This document shows, one piece after another, positions 26,901 to 35,575 of a stretch of 64,000 bases of DNA (its first letter is position 1; every line of letters starts with the position of its first letter). The notes below the pieces were generated by a model, which was given only the letters and a program-made list of their open reading frames with translations, was not told where the DNA came from and ran no database searches. The stretch is taken from assembly GCA_949752795.1 (NCBI GenBank), contig CATKHW010000008.1, positions 2,790,001 through 2,854,000 of the forward strand, in the 5' to 3' direction. This DNA is from Hyperoodon ampullatus. Lineage: Eukaryota > Chordata > Mammalia > Artiodactyla > Ziphiidae. Both the position numbers and the translations under genes were made by a program.

Positions 26901-27275
26901 GGAATTTTTAATGAATGTTGCCAGAGATGAACACCTCCTCTGCTTTTTGTCCCGTTCCTCATTCTTGGGGTGCTGAGGGTGCAGACCCCTGTTTTGTAAC
27001 TGCTTCATGCTGAGGTGGGAGCCCTCATACACGGGGGGAGGGTCAAAACTTCTCCCCAGCAGCCTCCAGGTGAGTTTGATTGTCCCAAGGCCTCCTGCCT
27101 CACTGCTTGTCCACCTGAGCACCAGCATTGGAAGTGTTATAGATTCGAATGGCCTTTAAGGGTCCAGGAAAGAGATGCACAGAGATGCTGCTGTGGCAGG
27201 TCTCACCCCACCCCACATTTGTTCGGCGACCTTAGGCTGACGGGATTTGCCACCCTAGATGCTCTGACCAGTAGT
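26901..27275 (-). other. Unassigned retroviral 3' region (U3 or env remnant)
   Basis: Lies between the LTR-like segment and a possible env remnant. A minus-strand frame at 26,871-27,128 is open for 85 codons but shows no recognisable domain. By position it could be U3 or the end of env. Confidence 0.3.
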
Positions 27276-27515
27276 CTGTGCTTTCTTTAATTAGGTCCCT
27301 GAATTAATGTACAAACAGCACCATGTGTCAGAGCCCTGCCCGCTCAACTCCCAGACAGTCCAGGGTTGGTGGTGATACAGGACCATGATGTCCACTGAGT
27401 AAACGGCCTTTTGAAGTAGCCAGCAGTCCAGCCGGTCATATTGGCCACCATCACCGCGGTGTCTGTAGGGTTTTCTATGGTGAAATCGTGATATATGTTT
27501 CCTCTGCCAAGCTTT
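27276..27515 (-). pseudogene. Possible retroviral env (TM subunit) fragment
   Basis: On the minus strand near 27,305-27,330 one frame reads W-C-C-L-Y-I-N-S, which resembles the paired-cysteine CC-x-Y-I-N motif of class I retroviral transmembrane proteins. It is followed by stops and there is no continuous frame. No integrase is recognised between this and the RNase H-like region, which would imply an internal deletion. The evidence is one motif plus position, so this is tentative. Confidence 0.28.
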
Positions 27516-28105
27516 TTAGCTCCCCTCTGGGTGCAGTAAGTCCTGCAAGCAGTAGTCTGCTCTTTCGGGGTACAGACTTGTTTTCTGAGAGAAACTCCAG
27601 GTCAAGTGATGGTCACACGTGTCTTCTTGGGGTCCCATTGCCCCCGTTTGTCTCTCTGGAGTTTGGAGTTGGAGGGCCTCCTCACTCGAGGTCAGTGTGT
27701 CCACAGAGCGACCCCTGCAACTTCAGGACATGATGGGTGGTTAGGATCACATGGGTTCCTTTTCCCTTAGCAGGGAGGTGGCCTTGCGGGCTGCTGATTT
27801 TCAGCTTTTTACATACCCCAGTATCCTGGCCTGTTGGAGCTGTGGGCAAAGCCCTTGATGAACATAGTTTATCATACCTGAAGGGCATTCTTGTGTTGCC
27901 CCATTTCAAGTGTTCCCAGTTTTTGCACTAAGGCTCCAAGGGTGATTAACCTTGACCGGGTATGTAAAGGTCAAAGTGTTTAGATAAATTAGGGAGTTCC
28001 TGGGCAAGGGCCTGAATTGACTGCTCTTTCCATTCTTGAAAGGCTGTTTCTGGATTCTATTCTAAAGGATCATCATCTTTTCGTGTCAGTGTTTCATGTA
28101 GAGGC
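27516..28105 (-). pseudogene. pol: Retroviral pol, connection and RNase H-like region (decayed)
   Basis: Continues the reverse transcriptase at 28,124-28,690 in the same direction. Near 28,031-28,060 the minus strand reads A-F-Q-E-W-K, and near 27,960 it reads F-D-L-Y-I-P-G, which match the AFxxLK ... FxLYV landmarks at the start of gammaretroviral RNase H-type domains. Further along, a histidine pair within V-I-L-T-T-H-H-V (about 27,720-27,745) fits the TPHxV landmark. Several stops and frame changes break it. It is a fossil with no coding capacity; it is assigned by order and weak motif similarity. Confidence 0.55.
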
Positions 28106-28123
28106 CCAGCTATTAGACTGTAG

Positions 28124-28690
28124 TTAGGGATCCAGATGCAGAAAACCTTGGCCTCCCCAGGAACCCCTAAGCTGTCTTCTAGTTTTAGAACAGGTAAGGC
28201 TGCAAATGGCTTCTTCCCTATCCTTGGATGCGTTTCTCCTAATATCTGTGAGAATGAAGCCCAGGCATGTCACCTTAGACTGGGATATTTGAGCCTTTTT
28301 CTTGGACACCTTCTATCCTTTCTTGGCTAGGTAGTTCAGAGTCGTCTTTAGTAGACCTGACAATCAGAATGTCATCTGCATATAGAAGGAGGGTTCCCTT
28401 TTACAGAGGTAGAACTTTTAGGTCTTTAGAGGACATTTCCCCAATGATGGTGTGGGGATTTTTGAACCATTGGGGCAGGATGGTCCAGCATTATTGCTTT
28501 TGTTGCATGTTGTGTCCTGCCACTCACAAGCCAAAAATTCTTGTGACTCTGAGATGAATGGAATACAGAAGAAGGCATCATTGAAGTCTAATACAGAATG
28601 CCATGGCCTGGTGGATGGTAGAATGACCAGCAGGGTGTAGGAAATAGGAGCTACTGGATGTATATCCTCTGTGGCTTCACTGACTGTCCT
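28124..28690 (-). pseudogene. pol: Retroviral pol, reverse transcriptase (decayed, class I ERV)
   Basis: Minus-strand translation gives the gammaretrovirus-like reverse transcriptase landmarks in order: D-x-x-D-A-F-F-C-I-P (about 28,550-28,585), L-P-Q with F-K-N (about 28,460-28,490), the catalytic box Y-A-D-D at 28,371-28,382, and S-K-K-K-A-Q ... L-G-F-x-L ... R-R-Q-L-R at 28,309 down to about 28,160. YADD replaces the usual YVDD of this group. At least one in-frame stop (near 28,400) and frame changes disable it. These features place the element in the class I (gamma-like) ERVs. Its upstream end meets an unrelated GC-rich short repeat at 28,711-28,925. Confidence 0.8.
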
Positions 28691-28710
28691 GATATCATTT
28701 ACCAGTTCTC

Positions 28711-28925
28711 CAGCAGCCCATGGGGCTCTCGTGGTCAGGGCAATCCCAGGATATGGAACTCACCTAGGCTGCACACCCCAGCCCACAGACCACCGGGCTC
28801 TTGTGGTCAACTCTCTCCCAGATTATGGAGCTCATCTGTGCAGCTACACAGCATCCCATGGGGTTCTCATAGTCAGGCCCTTCCCAGGATACGGAGCTCC
28901 CCTGGGCAGGTACCCCAGCAGGGCT
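28711..28925. repeat. Short GC-rich tandem repeat, ~3 copies of 66-72 bp
   Basis: A GGGCTCTCGTGGTCAGG-like word starts at 28,723, 28,795 and 28,861, each followed by CCCAGGATATGGAGCTC-like and CTGGGCAG-like words. The copies are about 72 and 66 bp apart and moderately diverged. They sit between the gag-like and reverse transcriptase regions, where protease and the reverse transcriptase N-terminus would be expected. Confidence 0.7.
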
Positions 28926-29312
28926 GGACCAACAGGAACCATGTTCATAGCCCACCTTGCAGAGAACCCCCAGCTCACCTGTCGCTCACAGCTGACACAG
29001 AACACCTCAGAGCAGGACTTCAACTAACAAACAACAGCTCTGACAGTTCTGTGTCCCTGGGTATCACTCTGTGTGGCCTCTCTCTGCCTGCTCTTCCAGA
29101 CACTTCCACTGCAGCCAGGGCACCAGAACTCTGTCTCCACACATCATCACTCCTCTCCGTGACTCCTGGGTTCCTCTCATTAGGATAGGGTCTTCTTGAA
29201 GTTGTTTTCCACTCATGGACCAGATAAAATGATAAGAAAACAACCCGAAGCTGCAGCCCCTTGTCTATCCTGACTCTCAAGAGCCCACACCTGTTCCTTG
29301 GGCCTGGCCCGT
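28926..29312. other. Unassigned sequence within the ERV
   Basis: No domain recognised on either strand. Overlapping frames are open (plus 28,658-29,188; minus 29,020-29,319), but neither has motifs and both cross clearly different sequence blocks. By position it would be the gag-pro junction, or later inserted sequence. Confidence 0.35.
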
Positions 29313-30015
29313 TTAGCAAGGTTCATTTTCTGCAACTGTGAGCCCCTGAGGGGTGAGGATTGGCTGATTTGGGCAGCCTGACACTGCCTGCCAGCCCTCC
29401 CCAGGTGTGCCTTTGTTCAGGTCAATATAAAGACCTCTCCATTCAGCAAGAGCTCCTGTAGCTGTGCCTGACGCCATGTTCTCTGCCCCGTCAGCATTGT
29501 CGGGGCTGGGGTCGTGGGACGGAGTGAGGGTCCGTGGCTTTGTGGGTGGCCCAGTGTGAGTGTGGCTCTGCTGGACTTCCTGCAGGAGTTGCCAGGCTGC
29601 CACCTGCTAAAGAAGAGGATGTGTCACCCATACCTGCCGCTGGAATTTCTCCCCAGGCAGAGGTGAGGAAGTAAAAAAGCAGTGGGGGCCGTGGCAGGAG
29701 GGGTATCTCAGGCAGGGAAATGGAAAGCTTCCAGGAGAGCATCTGGTGCCAGGACCATCCTGGCTGGCCTACAGGCACCAAGTCGTCCTGCGTGCAGTCG
29801 CTGGTGTGGCTCCACAGCCCTTCCTCTAGGCTTGCAAGTTCTTGTACATATTCAGGTGTTTTACCTGGAAATGGTGGGAAGAGTTCAGCTGCAGCAGGTC
29901 TCGTGCTCAGCTCACATTTACTTACAGACGCCTCGACACAGTCCCCCAGCTTTGCAATAAGGATGCTCCTTGTGGGGGGGGAGCGCTGCTGACTGCATGG
30001 GAGATTATTTCCCAC
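29313..30015 (-). pseudogene. gag: Possible retroviral gag remnant
   Basis: A minus-strand frame opens with M-G-N-N at 30,015, the kind of myristoylation-type start used by class I retroviral Gag, and runs 174 codons. A second minus frame (29,603-29,313) continues with proline-rich sequence of the kind found in the region after matrix. No major homology region or zinc knuckle is visible. It lies upstream of pol in the minus-strand order, as gag should. The match rests on the start, composition and position only. Confidence 0.4.
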
Positions 30016-30080
30016 GTCTGATCAACTTAAGAAATTTTTACCACTGGAGCAACTGCCCTGATACGATTTTCCTGTTTATA

Positions 30081-30290
30081 ACTGGTGGTTTCTGTTTTTT
30101 TTTTTTTTTCCTTTTTTCTTTTTGGTTCAACGTAGATTTTATTTATTCCTCTTTTTTATAATTTAGAGATATAAACAAAGAAATAATGCATTAATATAAC
30201 GACGTCTATATGAAGGGAAAAAATTTTTTCTGTTTTATTTTATTAAATATTATTTATTTATTTTTATTTTTTTTTAAATTTATTTATTTA
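30081..30290. repeat. AT-rich low-complexity stretch with two poly(T) tracts
   Basis: Poly(T) runs near 30,096-30,110 and a TTTA-rich tract near 30,225-30,290 bracket about 110 bp of AT-rich sequence. The second tract is the reverse complement of the poly(A) tail of the next L1. The first may be the tail of another short or truncated element that I cannot name. Confidence 0.6.
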
Positions 30291-31582
30291 TTTTATACTG
30301 CAGGTTCTTATTGGATATCTATTTTATACATATAAGTGTGCACATGTGAATCCCAGTCTCCCAATTCATCCCACCACCACCCTCACATGACGTTCCCCCC
30401 TTGGTGTCCATATGTTTGTTCTCTACATCTGTGTCTCTATCTCTGCCCTGCAAACCGGTTCATCTGTACCATTTTTCTAGGTTCCACATATATGCATTAA
30501 TATACAATATTTGTTTTTCTCTTTCTGAATTACTTCACTCTGTATGACAGTCTCTAGATCCATCAAGGTCTCTACAAATGACCTAATTTCATTCCTATGA
30601 ATAACTGAGTAATATTCCATTGTATGTATGTACCACATCTTTATCCATTCGTCTGTCTGTGGGCACTTAGGTTGCTTTCATTACCTGGCTATTGTAAATA
30701 GTGCTGCAATGAACATTATGGTGAATGTGTCTTTTTGATTTATGGTTTTCTCTGGGTATATGTCCAGTAGTGGGATTGCTGGATTATATGGTAATTCTAT
30801 TTTTAGAATTTAAGGAACCTCCATACTGTTCTCCATAGAGACTGTATCGATTTACATTCCCAACAATAGTGGAAGAAGGTTCCTTTTCTCCACACCCTCT
30901 CCAGCATTTGTTGTTTGTAGATTTAGTGATGATGCCCATTCTAACAGGTGTGACGTGATACCTCATTGTAGATTCGATTTCCATTTCTCTAATAATTAGT
31001 GATGTTGAGCAGATTTTCATGTGCGTCTTGGCCATCTCTATGACTTCTTGGAAGAAATGTCTATTTAGATCTTCCATTTTTGTATTGGGTTGTTTGTTTT
31101 ATTAATATTGAGCTGCATGAGCTGTTTATATATATTGGAGATTAATCATTTGTCCATTGATTCGTTTGCAAATATATTCTGCCATTCTGAGGGTGGTCTT
31201 TTCCTCTTGTTTGTAGTTTCCTTTGCTTTGCAAAAGCTTTTACGTTTCACTAGGTCCCATCTGTTTCGTTTCTTTTTCTTATTTCAGTACTATAGTAGGT
31301 GGATCAAAAAAGATTTTGCTGTGATTTACGTCAGAGTATTCTTCGTAAGTTTTCCTCTCAGAGTTTTATACTGTCCAGTCTTACATTACGGTCTCTAATC
31401 CATTTTGAATATATTTTTATGTATGGTGTTGGGGAGTGTTCTAATTTCATTCTTTTACATGTAGCTGTCCATATTTCCCAGCACCACTGATTGAAGAGAC
31501 TCTCTTTTCTCCATTGTAAAGTCTTGCCTCCTTTGTCATAGATTAGTTGAGCATAGGTGTGTTGGTTTATCCCTGGGCTTTC
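30291..31582 (-). mobile_element. LINE-1, 5'-truncated (element 1 of 2)
   Basis: Minus-strand L1. The 3' end is at the poly(T) side (about 30,290) and the ORF2 remnant reads toward it. The 3' region words ATATTCCATTGTATGTATGT, ACTTAGGTTGCTTTCATTAC and AAGGAACCTCCATACTGTTC are standard L1. The element stops at CTGGGCTTTC (about 31,582), directly against the poly(T) of the next L1. The 3' UTR type looks cetartiodactyl. Confidence 0.9.
30480..31582 (-). pseudogene. L1 ORF2 C-terminal remnant (element 1)
   Basis: The minus strand encodes recognisable pieces of the L1 ORF2 protein C-terminal third: the W-C-W-E-I-W-T cluster (about 31,470) and the I-I-R-E-M ... C-W-R-G-C-G-E-K cysteine-bearing cluster (31,077-30,784). 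The upstream endonuclease and reverse transcriptase domains are absent through 5' truncation, and stops and frame shifts break the rest. It cannot encode a working protein. Confidence 0.85.
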
Positions 31583-33105
31583 TTTTTTTTTTCCTTTTAC
31601 ACGTTTATTGGAGTATATTTCCATTACAATTGAGTGTTAGTTTCTGCTGTCTAACAAAGTGAATCAGCTATACATATACAAATATCACCAGATCACCTCC
31701 CTCTTGCATCTCCCTCCCACACTCCATATCCCACCCATTTAGGTGGTCACAGAGTACCGAGCTGATCTCCCTCTTCTATGTGGCTGCTTCCCAGTAGCTA
31801 TCGGTATTACATTTTGTAATGTATTTATGTCCATGCCACTCTCTCACATCTTCCCATCTTACCCATCCCCCTTCTGTTGTCCTCAAATCCTTTCTCTATG
31901 TCTGTGTCCTTAATCCTGTCCTGCCACTAGGTTCTTCAAAACTTATTTTTTTCTTCGTTAGATTCCATATATCTCTGTTAACATACAGTATTTGTTTTTC
32001 CCTTTGTGACTTACTTCACTGTGTAGGACAGATTCTAAGTCCATCCACCTCAGTACATATAACTCAGTTTTGCTTCTTTTTATGGCTGAGTAATATTCCA
32101 TTGTATATATATGCCAGATCTTCTTTATCCATTCATCTGTCGATGGACACTTAGGTTGCTTCCATGTCCTGGCTGTTGTAAATAGAGCTGCAATGAACAT
32201 TTTTGTACATAACTCTTTTTGAATTATGGTTTTCGCAAGGCAAATGCCCAGTAGTTGGATTGTTGTGTCGTATGGTACTTCTATTGTTAGGTATTTAAAG
32301 GAACCTCCGTACTGTTCTCCCTAGCGACCATATCAATTTACATTCCCACCCACAGTGCAAGTGTGTTCCCTTTTCTCCAATAAAGGCCTCTCCATCATTT
32401 ATTGTTTTGTAGATTTTTTTGATGATTGCCACTCTGACTGCTGTGAGGAGATACCTCACGGTAGTTTTGATTTGCATTTCTCTAATGATTAGTGATGTTC
32501 AGCATCCTTTCATGTGTTTCATGGCAATCTGTATATCTCCTTTGGATAAATGTCTATTTAGGTCTTCTGCCCGTTTTTGGATTGGGTTGTTTGTTTTTGT
32601 GATATTGAGCTACATGAGGTGCTTGTAAAGTTTGGAGATTAATCCTTTGCCAATTGCTTCATTTGAAAATATTTTCTCCCATTTTGAGGGTTGTTTTTCC
32701 ATCTTGTTTATGTTTTCCTGTACTGTTTAAAAGCTTTTAAGTTTCTTTAGGTCTCATTTGTTGATTTTTGTTTTTATTTCCATTTCTCTAGGAGGTGGGT
32801 CAAAAAGGATCTTGCTGTGATTTATGTCATACAGTGCTCTGCCTATGGTTTCCTCTAAGTGTTTTATAGTGTCTGGTCCTATATTTAGATCTCTGATCAA
32901 TTTAGAGATTATTTTTGTGTATGGTGTTATGGAGTGTCCTAATTTCATTCTTTTATGTGTAGGGATCCAGTTTTCCCAGCACCAATTACTGAAGAGTCTG
33001 TCTTTTCTACATTGTATATCCTTAGCTCCTTTGTCATAGATGAGATAGCCATAGGTATGTAGGTTTAGCTCTGGGCTTTCTGTCCTATTCCATTGATCTG
33101 TTTTT
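31583..33105 (-). mobile_element. LINE-1, 5'-truncated (element 2 of 2)
   Basis: Minus-strand L1 whose poly(A) side is the T-run at about 31,587. The 3' UTR (31,600-31,955) has TTAGTTTCTGCTGTCTAACA and AATCAGCTATACATATACA, wording I associate with whale and other cetartiodactyl L1s. It extends about 35 bp further 5' than element 1 (to CCATTGATCTG) and then meets the 1.75-kb satellite. It belongs to a different subfamily from element 1. Confidence 0.92.
31958..33105 (-). pseudogene. L1 ORF2 C-terminal remnant (element 2)
   Basis: The minus strand carries the ORF2 C-terminus down to its natural stop at 31,958: I-N-S/K-I-N-K-like start (about 32,760), W-E-C-K-L-I-W near 32,320, and the terminal segment with T-W-K-Q-P-K-C-P-S-T-D-E-W and M-E-Y-Y-S-A-I-K (32,160-32,060). 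Frame shifts separate the pieces, and the endonuclease and reverse transcriptase catalytic regions are missing through truncation. Confidence 0.88.
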
Positions 33106-33825
33106 ATGCCAATCTACATACACTTGATTCCATTATGGAGACATATAAATACATAGGTTTCAAGATTATTACCAGTCAGATATATTCTTCTTCAGTTAAT
33201 AGGGTGTCTTGTGTCCAGTACATTGAGAAAGGAGTAGGTCTTGTCTATTACATATTTGGTATATGGTACGGTATCTGTTCTAATTTCAAACTCTGCTTTT
33301 ACACATCACCCCACGTCACCATTATCCTTAAGGAGGCATAAGTGTGATTTCTAAATGTGTAACTCTGTTCTCTTTTGAAATTCAGTTCATGTGTACCCAT
33401 GTTTACATTTCCTCTATAAGTGATATATTACAATAAGTTTCTTTTTCTTTGTGGCTCATTTCCCTTAGCATCATCGTACCTAAAGCCACTCATTATGCTG
33501 CTATTGGCCTTATGACATTGATTTTATGTCTGAGTGACATTCCATTGTATACAAGTACCACAACATCTTTATCCATTTTTTTTTCCTTTCCTGGGATATT
33601 TAAAGTGTACCGAAGTTGAGCTTCTTATAAACAGAGCAGCCCTAAATTTTGGGCTGGCTGTGTGTTGTGGATTTTTGTTTTCCCAAAATACATGCCCATG
33701 AGTGGAAGTGTGCTATGCTCTGTAGCTCTGTTTTAGAAAACAACGTACAGTTCTCCAGAGAGGCTGTTGGCAATTTACATCCTGTCCACCAGCGTAACCA
33801 GGCTCCCTTTTCTCCATGGCCTGTC
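33105..33825 (+). repeat. 1.75-kb satellite, resumed unit (3' part of a unit)
   Basis: The satellite resumes at the ACACTTGATTCC / GGAGACATAT tract and continues through the L1-like tract (GTGGCTCATTTCCCTTAG, near 33,455) to the end of the unit. Relative to unit 3, about 250 bp of the repeat is missing at the retroelement nest. Confidence 0.82.
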
Positions 33826-35575
33826 CTGCATTTGTGGTTTTTACACTATTTGCGGATGGCCCTTTTGACCGGTGGTAAGTGACACTTCTATGTAGTGTGG
33901 ATTTGCAATGCCTGATGGCTTGCTTGGCCAAAAAGGGCGTATGCATTTTTTTCCCGAATATATTCAAGAAAATACACATACTCCCTTTTCGGCCAAGGGC
34001 AACATTGTCGAAGTTCTGTCTCTTTTCATGTGCTTTAAAGACGACTCCAATCTACCTCTTGAAATCTGTTTCCTTCAATTCTGCCTTGCTTTCAAATCCT
34101 CTTGACTGCCTTACCTCAATATGTTTCTGGATGATAGTTGTCCTTTATAACTCTGCAAGTTTGTGAATTGCTGTGCCCCTGATTTCCATTTTTCAACTCG
34201 ATTATTTGTGAGCTGGCTGCAATACCGCAGGATGGCTTTAGGCCCTAGTCTGGTTCCAGGGTTGCAGGCTGAGCCTTTGTTTATTTCTTCTTCCTGATGG
34301 GAAGCTAGAGTGACATGTGCCCATCCAAACACCTACAGCTAATGTCTCATTTGTTTCCCCTCTTCCTGTTCATCCTCTGCACAATTTGCAAACTGTGCAT
34401 AACAGGAGGGTAAAGGCGCTGACACTCCAAGTGGGGAGATTTTCAGTATTGCAGATGGCATGGCTAAGCCGAGCATGAGGAAAGGAAAAATAAAGTATAT
34501 TTTAGAAAATTTTCCCTATTACACAGTGTACCATCCAACGGTTTTCCCATGCATGTTTTAACTGTAGGAAGATTCCCTTAAACCTGGAGAGTTGGGGCCA
34601 CTAGAATGGGTAGCACACAGTATTGCTCTAAGTGGTGTTCTTTTGCTCACACAACCTCAGCAATCTTGTCAGCCCCAAGTGTCCAGTCTTATGTCTCCTC
34701 CAGCTGTGGGTGTAAAGGTGGTCAATCCAGGTTGCATCACAGGACCTGAAAGTAATTTTTAAGACTTTCTCTCTGTTTTGCTGTTTTTGCATTTTGCTTT
34801 TGAAATTTATTTTTATAAGGGTGTTTAGCTGAATTTCAGTGCTGTGCATTCCTTTATACACACGCATAATTCCTTTATGGAGACATGAGAATACATATGT
34901 TTTAGAATTATTACAAGTCAGATATATTTCTCTACAATGAATAGGGGTTGTTGAGTCCAGTTCATTGTGCCGGGAGTAGGTGCTGTCTATTACATACTTG
35001 GTTTATGGAACGGTATCTGTGCTAATTTAGGTCTCTGGATTTATGCATCACGCCACCTCTCCTTCCCCCTTAAGCAGGCATAAGAGTGTTTTCTAAATGT
35101 GAGACTCTTTTCTCTTTCCTAACTCAGTTCATGTGTAGCCATGTTTACAGGACCTTCATAAGTGATATCTTATGATAAGTCTCTTTTACTCTGTGACTTA
35201 TTTCACTTAGAATCATCGTACCTGAATCCACTCATTTTGCTGCTACTGGCCTTATGACATTGATTTCATTGCTGAAGGATATTACATCATAAGTAAATAC
35301 CACAATTTCTTGAACCATTTTTGTCTTTCCTGGGATATTTCAGGTGTACCCTAGTTGAGGTTCTGGTAAGCAGTGCAGCCCTCAATTTTGGGGTGGTTCT
35401 GTCTTATTGATTTTCAGTTTTCCCAAGGTATATTCCCTAGACTGGAAGTGCCCTTGGCTCTGTAGCTCTATTGTTTACTTGTTTTAGGGAACACAATGCA
35501 CTCCTCCAGAGAGGCAGTTGGCAATTTACATCCTGCCCATCAGCATAACTAGGCTCCCTGTTCTCCATGGCCTGT
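33826..35575 (+). repeat. 1.75-kb satellite, unit 4
   Basis: Complete unit with the standard tract order. The palindrome is at about 33,960 and the next is 1,750 bp on. The CCAAT box is mutated (CTCATTTGTTTCC near 34,347). In the last third, the segment CCCTAGACTGGAAGTGCCC (about 35,440) carries a variant shared with unit 5 and absent from the earlier units. Confidence 0.87.
33925..33996. repeat. Satellite palindrome, unit 4
   Basis: Core GAATATATTC at 33,956-33,965. Left arm GGCCAAAAAGGGCGTATGCA and right arm CATACTCCCTTTTCGGCC pair with a few mismatches. Confidence 0.8.

Larger units (their letters stand above)
26471..30080 (-). mobile_element. Class I endogenous retrovirus, degraded, minus strand
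   Basis: The elements from 30,015 down to 26,471 read in retroviral order on the minus strand: possible gag, reverse transcriptase, RNase H-like region, possible env, LTR-like 3' end. The total of about 3.6 kb is less than half a full provirus. Integrase and most of env are not recognisable, and the 5' LTR is absent, its expected place being taken by poly(T) tracts and L1 sequence from about 30,097. Stops in every frame make it non-functional. Confidence 0.7.

Noticed and set aside
28658..29188. 176-codon plus-strand open frame
   Set aside because: It is antisense to the ERV and its body is the GC-rich short tandem repeat.
29350..29440. ATTGG plus TATAAA near 29,359-29,432 as a promoter
   Set aside because: Two short motifs in a GC-rich ERV-flanking stretch with no gene downstream on that strand; chance is likely.
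26471..30080. Possibly intact provirus
   Set aside because: Only about 3.6 kb, one LTR-like end, no integrase recognised, stops in reverse transcriptase.
30291..33105. Possibly active L1
   Set aside because: Both elements are 5'-truncated, lack the endonuclease and reverse transcriptase regions, and are broken by frame shifts.
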